A stretch of DNA of 64,000 nt from Burkholderiaceae bacterium (GCA_023954045.1 JAMLIR010000017.1:1-64000), one strand, 5' to 3'; shown: positions 34,717 through 44,255, counted from the first letter of the stretch. Notes: generated by a model from the letters alone, not told the origin. Translations and numbers: made by a program.

Positions 34717-37700
34717 CGGGCCGCCGCCTTGTCGACGAGCCCGGCGAGGATCTCGCGGATGCGCCTCACCCGCGCGTCGAGATCCGGCGTGGACAGCGTG
34801 AAGCGCAGCCGGTCGGGTCCGGCGAGCCTGACGTCGCGCCGGCTCTGGATCAGCCGGATGATCGCGGCAGGGTCGATCGGCGGATCCGGCACGAACTGGA
34901 TCACGATCGCCTCGGCGGCCGCGTCGATCCGCGCGATGCCCAGCGGCCGCGAGGCGATCCGCAGCCGATGTGTCTCGACCAGCGCGCGCGCCGCCTCGGG
35001 CAGCTTGCCGAAGCGGTCGACCAGCTCCTCGCGCAGGCCGTCGAGCGCGTCGGCGGTCTCGCAATTGGCCATCCGCTTGTACAACGTCAGCCGCTCGTGC
35101 ACGTCGGGGCAGTAGTCGGTGGGCAGCAGCGCGGGCACGTGCAGCTTGATCTCGGTGGTGGCGGCCAGCGGCGCCGACAGGTCGGGCTCGCGTCCGGCCT
35201 TGAGCGCGCGCACCGCCTCGTTCAGCATCTCGGTGTACAGCGCGAATCCGACCTCCTGCATGTCGCCGGACTGCGATTCGCCGAGCACTTCGCCGGCCCC
35301 CCGGATCTCGAGGTCGTGCATCGCCAGGTAGAAGCCGGAGCCGAGCTCCTCCATCGCCTGGATCGCCTCGAGCCGCTTGCCGGCGTCGCGCGTGATCGCC
35401 GACTCGTCGGGAATCAGCAGGTAGGCGTAGGCCTGGTGGTGCGAGCGGCCGACCCGCCCGCGCAGCTGGTGCAGCTGCGCGAGCCCGAAGCGGTCGGCGC
35501 GATGGATCACGATCGTGTTGGCGGTGGGCACGTCGATGCCGGTCTCGATGATGGTCGTGCACAGCAGCACGTTGAAGCGCTGCTGGTGGAAGTCGCGCAT
35601 CACGCGCTCGAGCTCGCGCTCGGGCATCTGGCCGTGCGCGACCGCGATCCGCGCCTCGGGCACCAGTTCGGCGAGCCGCGCGCGGCGGTTCTCGATCGTC
35701 TCGACCTCGTTGTGCAGGAAGTAGGCCTGGCCGCCGCGCTTCAGCTCGCGCAGCAACGCCTCGCGGATCGCGCCGTCGGACTCGCGTCGCACGAAGGTCT
35801 TGATCGCCAGCCGCTTCTGCGGCGCGGTGGCGATCACCGAGAAGTCGCGGATGCCCTCGAGGCTCATCGCGAGCGTGCGCGGGATCGGCGTGGCGGTCAG
35901 CGTCAGCACGTCGACCTCGGCGCGCAGCGCCTTCAGCGCCTCCTTCTGGCGCACGCCGAAGCGGTGCTCCTCGTCGATGATGACGAGCCCCAGTCGCGGG
36001 AACTTCACGTCGGCCGAGAGCAGCTTGTGCGTGCCGATCACGATGTCGACGCGCCCGGCGACGATGTCGGCGACGGCCGTCTTCGTCTCCTTCGCCGAGC
36101 GGAAGCGCGACAGTTCGACCAGCTTCACCGGCAGTTCGGCAAAGCGGTCGGAGAAGGTCTGGAAGTGCTGCTCGGCCAGTAGCGTCGTCGGCGCGAGGAT
36201 CGCCACCTGCTTGCCGTCGGCCACCGCGACCCAGGCGGCGCGCAGCGCCACCTCGGTCTTGCCGAAGCCGACGTCGCCGCAGACCAGCCGGTCCATCGCC
36301 TTGCCCGAGGTCATGTCGTGGATGACGGCGTGGATCGCCGCGAGCTGGTCGGGCGTCTCCTCGAACGCGAAGCCGCTGGCGAACGCCTCGTAGTCGTGGG
36401 GGCCGAAGCTGAACGCGTGGCCGGTGCGCGCCGCGCGGCGTGCGTACAGGTTCAGCAGCTCGGCGGCTGCGTCGCGCGCGCGTCGCGCGGCGCGGGTGCG
36501 CGCCTTCTCCCACTGGTCGGAGCCGAGCTGGTGAAGCGGCGCATCCTCGGGATTGGCGCCGCTGTAGCGCCCGATCACGTGCAGCTGCGAGACCGGCACG
36601 TACAGCGTCGCCTGGTTCGCGTAGGTGAGGTGCAGGAACTCGGTCGGCCCGTCGCCGAGGTCCATCGTCGCGAGGCCCTCGTAGCGGCCGATGCCGTGCT
36701 GCGCGTGCACCACGGGGTCGCCGATCTTCAGTTCGGACAGGTCGCGGATGATCGAGTCGACGTCGGTCTGCGACTCACGCAGTCCGCGGCGCGTGCGCCG
36801 CGCGGTGCCGGTGAAGAGCTCCGCCTCGGTGAGCACCGCGATGCCCGCATCGGGCAGCGCGAAGCCCTCGTGCAGCGGGCCCGCGACCAGCGCGGCCGCC
36901 GCGTCGCCTTCGGCGAAGCCGGCCCAGTCCTCTAGGGCGGGAAGCGCGAGGCCGTGCTCGGCCAGCAACTGCGACAGCGTCTCGCGCCTGCCGGGCGACT
37001 CGGCGACGACCAGCTTGCGCAGCGCAGAGGAGTCGAAGAACGCGGCGAGCCGCTCGACCGGATTCGCCGCCCGACGGTTCACCGACACGTCGGGCGCGGC
37101 GGACGTGAAGCCCGGCTTCGCGCCCGGCTGCGACGCGGCGTCGGCGGCCGCGCGCGCGACCGCCCAGCGCCCGAACCGGCGGGCCTCGACGAAGAACTGC
37201 GTGGCGTCGATGAACAGTTCGTCGGGCCGCATCAGCGGCCGTTCGGGGTCGTGCGACAGGAAGCGGAAGCGCTGGCCGGCCTCCTCGGCGAAGCGCCGCG
37301 CCGCATCCTCGACGTCGCCGTGCGAGACGACGAGCGCCGCGTCGGGCAGATAGTCGAACAGCGTCGCGGTGCGCTCGTGGAACAGCGGCAGCCAGTACTC
37401 GATGCCGGCCGGCGCGATGCCGTTGCCGACGTCGCGGTACACGGTGCTGCGCGACGGGTCGCCTTCGAAGCGCTCGCGCCAACGGCTGCGGAACGCGGTG
37501 CGCGCGGCCTCGTCGATCGGGAACTCGCGCCCGGGAAGAAGGCGCACGCGGTCGATCGCGTACAGGCTGCGCTGGGTGTCGGGGTCGAACGTCCGGATCG
37601 ACTCGATCTCGTCGCCGAACAGGTCCAGCCGGAAGGGCAGCGCCGACCCCATCGGGTACAGGTCGATCAGGCCGCCGCGCACGCAGTACTCGCCCGGGTG

Positions 37701-38294
37701 GACCACCTGCGAGACGTGCTCGTAGCCGGCCAGCGTCAGCTGGGCGCGCAAGCCCCGTTCGTCGAGCCGCTGTCCCTTGTGGAAGAAGAACGTGTGCGAG
37801 GCGAGGTACGACGGCGGCGCCAGGCGGTGGAGCGCGGTGCTCGCCGGCGCGAGCAGCACGTCGCAGTCGCCGCGCTGCAGCGCGTAGAGCGTCGAAAGCC
37901 GCTCGGAGACGAGGTCCTGGTGCGGCGAGAACGCGTCGTACGGCAGCGTTTCCCAGTCGGGCAGCAGCAGCACGCGCAACTGCGGCGCGAACCAGCGGAT
38001 CTCCTCGGCGAGGCGCTGCGCGTCCGGGGCGGCGGCCGCGACGATCGCCAGCGCGCGGCCGCCGGCCGCTTCGCGCGCGGCCAGGGCAGCGAGCAGCAAC
38101 GCGTCGCCCGAGCCGTGGCAGGCCGGCAGCGTGCGCACCTGCCCGGCAGCCGGCGCGGGGTGCGCCTCGAGCAGCGCGGCGAGCGGCGAGCGGCCGCCGC
38201 CGCCCTCGGGCGGGGGCTTGCGGGATTCGCCGGCAGCGGCGGCCTCCGCGGGCGGCAGCGCGTGGGTGGTCAAGGGAATGGGCAGCGCAGGCAA
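34713..38294 (-). CDS. mfd: Transcription-repair coupling factor Mfd
   Basis: A protein of about 1193 residues that removes stalled RNA polymerase from DNA lesions and recruits UvrA. The N-terminal UvrB-like part is followed by the RNA-polymerase-interacting domain ([19 protein letters not shown]). The translocase motor follows, with Walker [15 protein letters not shown] near 670 and IIDEEHRFG near 774, then the C-terminal TRCF domain. There is no ATG at the proper place: TTG at 38294 or TTG at 38273 must be the start. A TAGAAT -10 lies seven bases before the first, so initiation may be leaderless at 38294, or 38273 with a short leader. Confidence 0.93.
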   Translation of the reverse strand: MPALPIPLTTHALPPAEAAAAGESRKPPPEGGGGRSPLAALLEAHPAPAAGQVRTLPACHGSGDALLLAALAAREAAGGRALAIVAAAAPDAQRLAEEIRWFAPQLRVLLLPDWETLPYDAFSPHQDLVSERLSTLYALQRGDCDVLLAPASTALHRLAPPSYLASHTFFFHKGQRLDERGLRAQLTLAGYEHVSQVVHPGEYCVRGGLIDLYPMGSALPFRLDLFGDEIESIRTFDPDTQRSLYAIDRVRLLPGREFPIDEAARTAFRSRWRERFEGDPSRSTVYRDVGNGIAPAGIEYWLPLFHERTATLFDYLPDAALVVSHGDVEDAARRFAEEAGQRFRFLSHDPERPLMRPDELFIDATQFFVEARRFGRWAVARAAADAASQPGAKPGFTSAAPDVSVNRRAANPVERLAAFFDSSALRKLVVAESPGRRETLSQLLAEHGLALPALEDWAGFAEGDAAAALVAGPLHEGFALPDAGIAVLTEAELFTGTARRTRRGLRESQTDVDSIIRDLSELKIGDPVVHAQHGIGRYEGLATMDLGDGPTEFLHLTYANQATLYVPVSQLHVIGRYSGANPEDAPLHQLGSDQWEKARTRAARRARDAAAELLNLYARRAARTGHAFSFGPHDYEAFASGFAFEETPDQLAAIHAVIHDMTSGKAMDRLVCGDVGFGKTEVALRAAWVAVADGKQVAILAPTTLLAEQHFQTFSDRFAELPVKLVELSRFRSAKETKTAVADIVAGRVDIVIGTHKLLSADVKFPRLGLVIIDEEHRFGVRQKEALKALRAEVDVLTLTATPIPRTLAMSLEGIRDFSVIATAPQKRLAIKTFVRRESDGAIREALLRELKRGGQAYFLHNEVETIENRRARLAELVPEARIAVAHGQMPERELERVMRDFHQQRFNVLLCTTIIETGIDVPTANTIVIHRADRFGLAQLHQLRGRVGRSHHQAYAYLLIPDESAITRDAGKRLEAIQAMEELGSGFYLAMHDLEIRGAGEVLGESQSGDMQEVGFALYTEMLNEAVRALKAGREPDLSAPLAATTEIKLHVPALLPTDYCPDVHERLTLYKRMANCETADALDGLREELVDRFGKLPEAARALVETHRLRIASRPLGIARIDAAAEAIVIQFVPDPPIDPAAIIRLIQSRRDVRLAGPDRLRFTLSTPDLDARVRRIREILAGLVDKAAAR

Positions 38295-38297
38295 GAC

Positions 38298-38307
38298 TAC
38301 AATTCTA
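38298..38307. promoter_or_regulatory. Overlapping divergent -10 elements for ispD (+) and mfd (-)
   Basis: TACAAT reads on the plus strand at 38298-38303, and TAGAAT on the minus strand at 38307-38302, sharing two base pairs. The first is 43 bases before the ispD GTG, and the second seven bases before the mfd TTG. Both promoters could hardly be open at once. Neither has a clear -35. Confidence 0.5.
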
Positions 38308-38346
38308 GCTTTTCGCCGTCCCCGGCGACGGCAGACCCCACCGACC

Positions 38347-39042
38347 GTGTCCGAACCCGCCGCCCGATACTTCGCCGTGATTCCCGCCGCAGGCACGGGA
38401 AGGCGGCTCGGCGCGGCGCAGCCGAAGCAGTACCTCGCGGTCGGCGGCCGCCCGATGTTGCGCTGGAGCGTCGACGCGCTGCTGGGGGCGCCGTGGATCG
38501 AGCGCATCGTGGTCGTGGTCGCGCCGGACGACCAGCGTGCGGCCGCCATGCTGGACGGTCTCGCGCGCGTCGAGGTGCTCGCTGCGGGCGGCGCCACGCG
38601 GCGCGATTCGGTCCTGGCCGGGTTGCGCGCGCTGGCGAACTCGGGCGCCGGCCCTCGCGACTGGGTACTGGTCCACGACGCTGCGCGCCCGGGGCTGCTG
38701 CCGGCACACCTGGGGCGGCTGCGCGCCGAACTCGCCACCTCGCCGGTCGGAGGGCTGCTCGCGGTGCCGGTCAGCGACACCGTCAAGCAGGCCGGCGAGG
38801 ATCGCCACTCGGTGGTCGCGACGCTGGAGCGCGATCGGCTGTGGCTGGCGCAGACGCCGCAGATGTTCCGCATCGGGCTGCTGGTCGACGCGATCGACGC
38901 GCACCCGTCGGTGACCGACGAGGCCGCCGCGATCGAGCGCGCCGGACACGTGCCGCGACTGGTCGAAGGCGGCAGGGCGAACTTCAAGGTGACCACCGCC
39001 GAGGATCTCGAACTGATGCAGCGGCTGCTGGAGCGACGATGA
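38347..39042 (+). CDS. ispD: 2-C-methyl-D-erythritol 4-phosphate cytidylyltransferase
   Basis: A 231-residue enzyme of the non-mevalonate isoprenoid pathway. It joins CTP and methylerythritol phosphate. The CTP-binding loop [10 protein letters not shown] is at 13-22, with Lys27 in QPKQYL, and VHDAARPGL is the second motif. It begins at GTG (VSEPAARYF). Its stop codon overlaps the ispF start as ATGA. Products of this pathway would feed the squalene genes hpnCDE at 56906-59964. Confidence 0.95.
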   Translation: MSEPAARYFAVIPAAGTGRRLGAAQPKQYLAVGGRPMLRWSVDALLGAPWIERIVVVVAPDDQRAAAMLDGLARVEVLAAGGATRRDSVLAGLRALANSGAGPRDWVLVHDAARPGLLPAHLGRLRAELATSPVGGLLAVPVSDTVKQAGEDRHSVVATLERDRLWLAQTPQMFRIGLLVDAIDAHPSVTDEAAAIERAGHVPRLVEGGRANFKVTTAEDLELMQRLLERR

Positions 39043-39530
39043 AGATCCGGATCGGGCAGGGCTACGACGTTCACGCGCTGGTGCCGGGGCGCAGGCTGGT
39101 GATCGGCGGGGTCGAGGTGCCCCACGGCCACGGACTGCTCGGGCACTCCGACGCGGACGTGCTGCTGCACGCGATCACCGACGCGCTGCTCGGCGCGGCG
39201 GCGCTCGGCGACATCGGCAGGCACTTCCCGGACACCGACGAGCGCTGGCGCGGCGCCGACAGCGTGGCGCTGCTCGCCGAGGCGGCGCGGATCGTGCGCG
39301 CCGCGGGCTGGGAGATCGGCAACGTCGACGCGACCGTGATCGCCCAGGCGCCGAAGCTCGCCCCGCACCTGCCGCGGATGGCCGAGCGGATCGCCGCCGC
39401 GCTGCGCGTCGACGTCGGGCAGGTCGGCGTCAAGGCCAAGACCGGCGAGCGGCTCGGATTCGCCGGGCGCGGCGAGGGAATCGCCGCGCAGGCGGTGGCG
39501 CTGCTGGTGGAGCGCGACGCCGGCTCTTGA
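39039..39530 (+). CDS. ispF: 2-C-methyl-D-erythritol 2,4-cyclodiphosphate synthase
   Basis: A 163-residue trimeric enzyme that cyclises the IspD/IspE product. Metal ligands are Asp10 and His12 (GYDVHAL) and His44 ([11 protein letters not shown]). HSDADV and [11 protein letters not shown] are family hallmarks, as is [17 protein letters not shown] near the C terminus. Its length is standard. It overlaps ispD by four bases. Confidence 0.96.
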   Translation: MKIRIGQGYDVHALVPGRRLVIGGVEVPHGHGLLGHSDADVLLHAITDALLGAAALGDIGRHFPDTDERWRGADSVALLAEAARIVRAAGWEIGNVDATVIAQAPKLAPHLPRMAERIAAALRVDVGQVGVKAKTGERLGFAGRGEGIAAQAVALLVERDAGS

Positions 39531-39554
39531 GGCAGGTCAAGCGGCGAGGGGCGG

Positions 39555-39599
39555 GCGCCGCGGCCGCGTTGCGGCGCCGTGGCCGCGTTTCGGTACACT
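39555..39599 (+). repeat. 16-base tandem direct repeat and -10 candidate upstream of the TrpB2 gene
   Basis: GCGCCGYGGCCGCGTT occurs at 39555-39570 and 39574-39589, 15 of 16 bases identical, period 19. It is followed at once by TACACT (39594-39599), a possible -10, 84 bases before the TrpB2 gene. Repeats on one face of the helix just before a promoter could be activator sites; chance in GC-rich DNA is possible. Confidence 0.35.
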
Positions 39600-39683
39600 G
39601 ATCCGTTCGTGAGCCGCACCACCCCGTGAAGGCTTCGGGGCATCGACGCGGCCCGCACGACCAACCACAAGGGGGAGACGACG

Positions 39684-41054
39684 ATGGGCGAACAGACCAA
39701 GTACCTGCTCGACGAGAGCCGGATTCCGAAGCGCTGGTACAACATCCAGGCCGACCTGCCGAAGCCGCTGGCACCGGTGCTGCATCCGGGCACGATGAAG
39801 CCGGTCGGGCCCGACGACCTCGCGCCGCTGTTCCCGATGGCGCTGATCATGCAGGAGGTCACCACCGAGCGCGAGATCGACATTCCCGAGCCGGTGCGCG
39901 ACATCTACCGGCTGTGGCGCCCGAGCCCGCTGTTTCGCGCGCACCGCCTCGAGAAGGTGCTCGGCACCCCGGCGAAGATCTTCTACAAGTACGAGGGCGT
40001 GAGCCCGGCGGGCAGCCACAAGCCGAACACCGCGGTCGCGCAGGCGTTCTACAACCGCGAGGCCGGCATCAAGCGGCTGAGCACCGAGACCGGGGCCGGT
40101 CAGTGGGGCTCGTCGCTGGCGTTCGCCGGCGCGCTGTTCGGCATCGACGTCACCGTGTTCCAGGTGCGCGTCTCCTATGACCAGAAACCGTACCGCCGCG
40201 CGCTGATGGAGTCGTACGGCGCGCGCTGCCTGCCGTCGCCGTCGACCGAAACCGAGTTCGGCCGCAGCGTGCTCGCCAAGCGTCCCGATCATCCGGGCAG
40301 CCTCGGCATCGCGATCTCGGAGGCCGTCGAGGTCGCCGCGAAGAACGACGACACCAAGTACGCGCTCGGTTCGGTGCTCAACCATGTGCTGCTGCACCAG
40401 ACCGTGGTCGGGCTCGAAGCGATGGAGCAGCTGAAGATGGCCGACGCCTGGCCCGACGTGATCGTCGGCTGCACCGGGGGTGGCTCGAACTTCGCCGGCA
40501 TCACGTTCCCGTTCATCGGCGACGGACTGCGCGGCGGCGCGAAGCCGCGGATCGTCGCGGTCGAGCCGGCGGCCTGCCCGTCGCTCACGCGCGGCAAGTT
40601 CGCCTACGACTTCGGCGACACCGGGCACATGACGCCGCTGGCGAAGATGCACACGCTCGGGTCCACCTTCACGCCGCCTGGTTTCCACGCCGGCGGCCTG
40701 CGCTACCACGGCATGGCGCCGCTGGTCTCGCACCTGAAGGACCTGAACCTGATCGAGGCGGTCGCCTACCACCAGAAGGAGTGCTTCGCCGCCGGCATCC
40801 AGTTCGCCCGCTCCGAAGGCATCCTGCCGGCGCCGGAGGCGAACCACGCGGTCAAGGGCGCGATCGAGGAGGCGCTGCGCTGCAAGCGCGAGGGGCGCTC
40901 CGAGACGATCCTGTTCAACCTGTGCGGCCACGGCCACTTCGACATGGCCGCCTACATGGCCTACAGCGCGGGCACGCTGACCGACCAGTCGTACAGCGAG
41001 CAGGAACTCGCGATGGCGCTCGCCGGGCTGCCGAGCGTTCCCGAGCCGGCCTGA
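39684..41054 (+). CDS. TrpB2-type tryptophan synthase beta-like enzyme (PLP)
   Basis: A 456-residue pyridoxal-phosphate enzyme of the TrpB2 branch, distinct from the usual TrpB (about 400 residues) that works with TrpA. The PLP lysine is Lys113 in [11 protein letters not shown], and the phosphate loop is GCTGGGSN at 262-269. The N-terminal extension ([18 protein letters not shown]) is the TrpB2 signature. No trpA or other trp gene lies nearby. It may use free indole or serve as a serine dehydratase-like enzyme. GGGGGAG precedes the ATG. A strong hairpin follows at 41092. Confidence 0.88.
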   Translation: MGEQTKYLLDESRIPKRWYNIQADLPKPLAPVLHPGTMKPVGPDDLAPLFPMALIMQEVTTEREIDIPEPVRDIYRLWRPSPLFRAHRLEKVLGTPAKIFYKYEGVSPAGSHKPNTAVAQAFYNREAGIKRLSTETGAGQWGSSLAFAGALFGIDVTVFQVRVSYDQKPYRRALMESYGARCLPSPSTETEFGRSVLAKRPDHPGSLGIAISEAVEVAAKNDDTKYALGSVLNHVLLHQTVVGLEAMEQLKMADAWPDVIVGCTGGGSNFAGITFPFIGDGLRGGAKPRIVAVEPAACPSLTRGKFAYDFGDTGHMTPLAKMHTLGSTFTPPGFHAGGLRYHGMAPLVSHLKDLNLIEAVAYHQKECFAAGIQFARSEGILPAPEANHAVKGAIEEALRCKREGRSETILFNLCGHGHFDMAAYMAYSAGTLTDQSYSEQELAMALAGLPSVPEPA

Positions 41055-41091
41055 TCCCGTCGGCCTGACCCGGCCTGGCCGGGCCGGCTTC

Positions 41092-41117
41092 CCGCCGGGG
41101 CGAGCGCGCCCCGGCGG
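41092..41117 (+). terminator. Strong hairpin after the TrpB2 gene
   Basis: Perfect 11-base arms CCGCCGGGGCG/CGCCCCGGCGG around an AGCG loop, 38 bases after the stop codon, then pyrimidine-rich sequence but no T run. It probably ends or reduces transcription before the next operon. Confidence 0.6.
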
Positions 41118-41149
41118 CCTTCGCCTCTCCCCGCCGATCGTCCCGCGCA

Positions 41150-41163
41150 TTGACCCGGATCAA
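41150..41163. promoter_or_regulatory. FNR/Anr-type binding site upstream of the E1/lipoyl operon
   Basis: TTGACCCGGATCAA fits the FNR-family consensus TTGAT-N4-ATCAA at nine of ten fixed positions. It lies 70 bases before the E1 alpha start codon. Possible -10 hexamers TATTGC (41185-41190) or TATCGC (41191-41196) would place the site near -41, the class II position for FNR-type activators. The sequence match is direct; regulation by oxygen is inferred. Confidence 0.65.
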
Positions 41164-41193
41164 CGGCTCGACGCGCAGGCGGCGTATTGCTAT

Positions 41194-41227
41194 CGCCTTG
41201 CGAAAGGCGTCGTTCCAGCGAAGGAGG
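41194..41227 (+). promoter_or_regulatory. 5' leader stem-loop and strong Shine-Dalgarno of the E1 operon
   Basis: CGCCTT/AAGGCG arms enclose a GCGA tetraloop (41194-41209). After this comes AAGGAGG (41221-41227), five bases before the ATG, the best ribosome-binding site in the window. The stem-loop does not cover the binding site. It may only stabilise the leader, or be partly absent if transcription starts near 41197. Confidence 0.45.
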
Positions 41228-41232
41228 AAACC

Positions 41233-42240
41233 ATGCGCGACCGCAACGAATCGCTGCTCTGGATGTACGAGAAGATGGTGGAGATTCGCCACTACGAGGA
41301 GACGATGGTCAACGTCTACCTCGAAGGGAAGCTGCCGCCGAAGATCCAGAAGGGCCTGGCTTTCGACATCGGCTCCGGCCCGGTGCCCGGAGAGATGCAC
41401 CTGTCGGCCGGCCAGGAGCCGGTGGCGGTCGGCGTCTGCGCGCACCTGAAGAAGGAAGACACCGTGGTCGGCACCCACCGCCCGCACCATTTCGCGATCG
41501 CCAAGGGCGTGCCGCTGGACAAGATGACGGCCGAGATGTTCGGCAAGGCGGCCGGCCTGGGCAAGGGCAAGGGCGGGCACATGCACCTGTTCGACCCCGA
41601 GCACCGCTTCAGCTGCAGCGGCATCATCGGCGCGAGCCTGCCGCCCGCCTGCGGCGCGGCGCTGGCCGCGAAGAAGCTCGGCCGCGACTGGGTCGCCGTC
41701 GCGTTCTTCGGCGAGGGCGCGGCGAACCAGGGGTCGTTCCACGAGTCGCTGAATCTCGCGGCGCTGTGGAAGCTGCCGGTCGTGTTCGTCTGCGAGGACA
41801 ACTACTGGGCGATTTCGGTTCCCAAGCCCTCTGCGGCGTCGATCGCGAGGATCTCCGACCGCGCGCCCGCCTACGGGATGCCGGGCGTGCACGTTCCGAA
41901 CAACGACGCGGTCGAGGTGTTCGAAGCCGCCGGCGCGGCGGTCGAGCGCGCCCGCGGCGGTGGCGGCCCGACGCTGATCGAGGTGCGCACGGACCGCTAC
42001 CTCGGCCACTTCCAGGGCGACGCGGAGGTGTACCGGCCGAAGGACGAGGTGGCGAAGCTGCGCGCCAACGATCCGATCCCGCGGCTCGCGGCGCAGTTGA
42101 AGTCGCAGAAGCTCCTCGACGACGCCCAGCGCGCAGCGCTCGAGGCGCGCGCCCGCGCGCGCGTCGACGAAGCCTACGCGTTCGCGCGCCGCGCCGACTA
42201 CCCGGCGCCGGCCGACGCGCTGGCCGACGTGTTCGTCTGA
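41233..42240 (+). CDS. Thiamine-diphosphate 2-oxoacid/acetoin dehydrogenase E1 alpha subunit
   Basis: This 335-residue E1 alpha resembles AcoA of acetoin dehydrogenase and PdhA. The TPP motif is GEGAANQGSFHE at 160-171 with EDNYWAISV after it. GSGPVPGEMHLSAGQEPVAVG and GTHRPHHFAIAKG are typical of the family. Substrate is not clear: acetoin, pyruvate and branched 2-oxoacids are all possible. It is first of four tightly packed genes that contain an E1 pair, a lone lipoyl domain and a lipoate-ligase-like protein, but no E2 or E3. Confidence 0.88.
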   Translation: MRDRNESLLWMYEKMVEIRHYEETMVNVYLEGKLPPKIQKGLAFDIGSGPVPGEMHLSAGQEPVAVGVCAHLKKEDTVVGTHRPHHFAIAKGVPLDKMTAEMFGKAAGLGKGKGGHMHLFDPEHRFSCSGIIGASLPPACGAALAAKKLGRDWVAVAFFGEGAANQGSFHESLNLAALWKLPVVFVCEDNYWAISVPKPSAASIARISDRAPAYGMPGVHVPNNDAVEVFEAAGAAVERARGGGGPTLIEVRTDRYLGHFQGDAEVYRPKDEVAKLRANDPIPRLAAQLKSQKLLDDAQRAALEARARARVDEAYAFARRADYPAPADALADVFV

Positions 42241-42267
42241 GACCGCAACTGGCAGGAGACTCCGATC

Positions 42268-43308
42268 ATGAGCGAAAAACGTGCACTGACGATGGCCCAG
42301 GCGATCTCCGAGGCGATCGCCCAGGAAATGGAGCGCGACCCGGCCGTCTTCGTGATGGGCGAGGACATCGGCCGCTACGGCGGCATCTTCGGCGCGACCG
42401 GCGGGCTGCTGGACAAGTTCGGCCCCGACCGGATCATGGACACGCCGATCTCGGAGACCGCGTTCATCGGCGCGGCGACCGGCGCCGCCGCGACCGGCAT
42501 GCGGCCGATCGCCGAACTGATGTTCGTCGACTTCTTCGGCGTGTGCATGGACCAGATCTACAACCACATGGCCAAGAACACCTACATGGCGGGCGGGAAC
42601 ATCCGGCTGCCGGTGGTGCTGATGACCGCGATCGGCGGCGGCTACAACGACGCCGCGCAGCACTCGCAATGCCTGTTCGGCACCTTCGCGCACATCCCCG
42701 GGCTGAAGGTGGTCGTGCCCTCGAACGCCTACGACGCGAAAGGGCTGATGATCCAGTCGATCCGCGACGACAACCCCGTGATGTTCATGTTCCACAAGGG
42801 GATCATGGGGCTGCCGTGGATGGCCTACTTCGAGGGAAGCACCACCGAAGTGCCCCAGGAGGCTTACACGGTCCCGTTCGGCCAGGCCCGCGTGGTCCGC
42901 GAAGGCGCCGACCTGACGATCGTCACGCTGAGCCAGATGGTGCACAAGGCGGCGCTCGCCGCTGCCGAGCTCGCGCGCGACGGCATCGAAGCCGAGGTGA
43001 TCGACCTGCGCACGCTCGTGCCGCTCGACCGCAAGGCCGTGCTGAAATCGGTCGCGAAGACCGGGCGGCTGCTGGTGGCCGACGAGGACTACCTGAGCTT
43101 CGGACTGAGCGGCGAGATCGCGGCGATCGTTGCCGAGAACCTCGACACGGTGCGGCTGCGCGCGCCGGTCAGGCGACTGGCAGTCCCCGACGTGCCGATC
43201 CCGTACAGCCGGCCGCTCGAGCGCTTCGTGATCCCGCAGGTCGAGTCGATCGTCGAGGCGGGACGGGCGCTGTGCCGCGCGCCGTTCGCGCAGGCGATGC
43301 CCGCATGA
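42268..43308 (+). CDS. 2-oxoacid/acetoin dehydrogenase E1 beta subunit
   Basis: This 346-residue partner of E1 alpha resembles AcoB/PdhB. It has MGEDIGRYGGIFGATGGL, TPISETAFIGAATGAA and the C-terminal transketolase domain with EVIDLRTLVPLDRKAVLKS. AGGAGA precedes the start codon. Its stop overlaps the start of the lipoyl-domain gene (ATGA). With E1 alpha it should form the usual alpha2-beta2 enzyme that passes an acyl group to a lipoyl arm. Confidence 0.9.
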   Translation: MSEKRALTMAQAISEAIAQEMERDPAVFVMGEDIGRYGGIFGATGGLLDKFGPDRIMDTPISETAFIGAATGAAATGMRPIAELMFVDFFGVCMDQIYNHMAKNTYMAGGNIRLPVVLMTAIGGGYNDAAQHSQCLFGTFAHIPGLKVVVPSNAYDAKGLMIQSIRDDNPVMFMFHKGIMGLPWMAYFEGSTTEVPQEAYTVPFGQARVVREGADLTIVTLSQMVHKAALAAAELARDGIEAEVIDLRTLVPLDRKAVLKSVAKTGRLLVADEDYLSFGLSGEIAAIVAENLDTVRLRAPVRRLAVPDVPIPYSRPLERFVIPQVESIVEAGRALCRAPFAQAMPA

Positions 43309-43556
43309 CGGCGATCACGCTGGGCGAAGCGGCCTGGCAGGACGTCGAGGAGGGCACCGAGGCACTGGTCGATCGCTGGCTGGTCGGGGAGGGCACCGCC
43401 GTGCGCGCCGGGCAGCCGGTGGCTTCGGTCGTGCTGGTCAAGACCACGCTCGAGGTGACGGCGCCGGCCGACGGCGTCATCGAGCGCATCCTGGTCGCGG
43501 CAGGAGAGACCTTCGCGCGCGGTGCGCCGATCGGCATGCTGCGCGAAGCTGGCTGA
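43305..43556 (+). CDS. Free-standing lipoyl-domain carrier protein (83 residues)
   Basis: A single biotinyl/lipoyl domain with nothing attached. The lysine to be lipoylated is Lys46 in the hairpin VVLVKTTLEVTAPADGVI, and the second half repeats the fold (VAAGETFARGAPIGML). The usual DK is VK here. It overlaps E1 beta by four bases and abuts the ligase gene. Its size matches the N-terminal lipoyl domain of an E2, but no linker, subunit-binding domain or acyltransferase follows, and the next frame is a different protein. It may act as a mobile acyl or electron carrier like GcvH (inference). Confidence 0.85.
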   Translation: MTAITLGEAAWQDVEEGTEALVDRWLVGEGTAVRAGQPVASVVLVKTTLEVTAPADGVIERILVAAGETFARGAPIGMLREAG

Positions 43557-44255
43557 ATGCGGGTCGGCGACACGATCGCGGACGAGCACGCCTGGGTGGC
43601 CGATGCGCTCGCCGCGCCCGTCGAACGGGCGCGGTGGCGCGTCTGGCGCTATCGCGAAGCCGAGATCGTGCTGGGCTGCTCGCAGCGGGGGTTGCTCGAG
43701 CAGGTCGCGCAACGGGTCGCGCCGGGCGTCGGCGTCTCGGTGCGCCCGTCCGGTGGCGGTGCGGTGCTGGCCGGCCCGTGGATGGTGGGCGTCAGCGTCG
43801 TGCTCGCGCCCGCCCACCCGCTGCTCGGCGCGGGCCTGGTCGCCAGCTACCGCTGGCTGGGCGAGCTGCACGTCCAATCGATGGGCGCGGCCGGCATCGA
43901 GGCGCGCGCGGTCGAGCCGCAGGCGGCGCGCGAAGCGGCCGGCGCTGCCGGTGCAACGTCGTTGCGGTGGGCGTGCTTCGGATCGTTGTCGCCGTGGGAG
44001 GTGGTCGATGCGTCGGGACGCAAGCTCACCGGCCTCGCGCAGCAGCGCCGGCGCACCGGTGTCGCCTTCTCGGCCGGCACGCTGGTCTCGCGGCCCGACT
44101 GGCGAATTCTGTGCGAGGCATTGGGCGCCCCCGGCGATACCGGGCGACTCGAGCGCGTGACGGCCGCCTGCAACGAGGCGTCCGGCGCCGCCCGGATCGA
44201 AGCGGACGAGTGGGCCCGGTCGATCGACGCGGCGCTGCGCCGGGTGCTCGGCTGA
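43557..44255 (+). CDS. Lipoate-protein ligase-like protein (BPL/LplA/LipB superfamily)
   Basis: A 232-residue protein of the biotin/lipoate ligase superfamily. RPSGGGAV at 63-70 is the ligand-binding loop; CFGSLSPWEVVDASGRKLTGLAQ (140-162) contains Lys156, which matches the conserved catalytic lysine, and RRTGVAFSAGTLV follows. It lacks the C-terminal domain of long LplA. It starts at the base directly after the lipoyl-protein stop codon. It probably charges the neighbouring carrier with lipoate or octanoate; amidotransfer instead of ligation is the alternative. Confidence 0.8.
   Translation: MRVGDTIADEHAWVADALAAPVERARWRVWRYREAEIVLGCSQRGLLEQVAQRVAPGVGVSVRPSGGGAVLAGPWMVGVSVVLAPAHPLLGAGLVASYRWLGELHVQSMGAAGIEARAVEPQAAREAAGAAGATSLRWACFGSLSPWEVVDASGRKLTGLAQQRRRTGVAFSAGTLVSRPDWRILCEALGAPGDTGRLERVTAACNEASGAARIEADEWARSIDAALRRVLG

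Noticed and set aside
34713-39368. A 1551-codon reading of mfd starting at 39368.
   Set aside because: It runs antisense through ispF and ispD. Mfd similarity begins only near 38294, where a TTG start and a -10 are found.
41175-41196. Possible sigma-54 promoter (GG...GC) before the E1 alpha gene.
   Set aside because: The spacing between GG and GC is nine, not the required ten, and the flanking bases fit poorly. The FNR-type box explains the region better.
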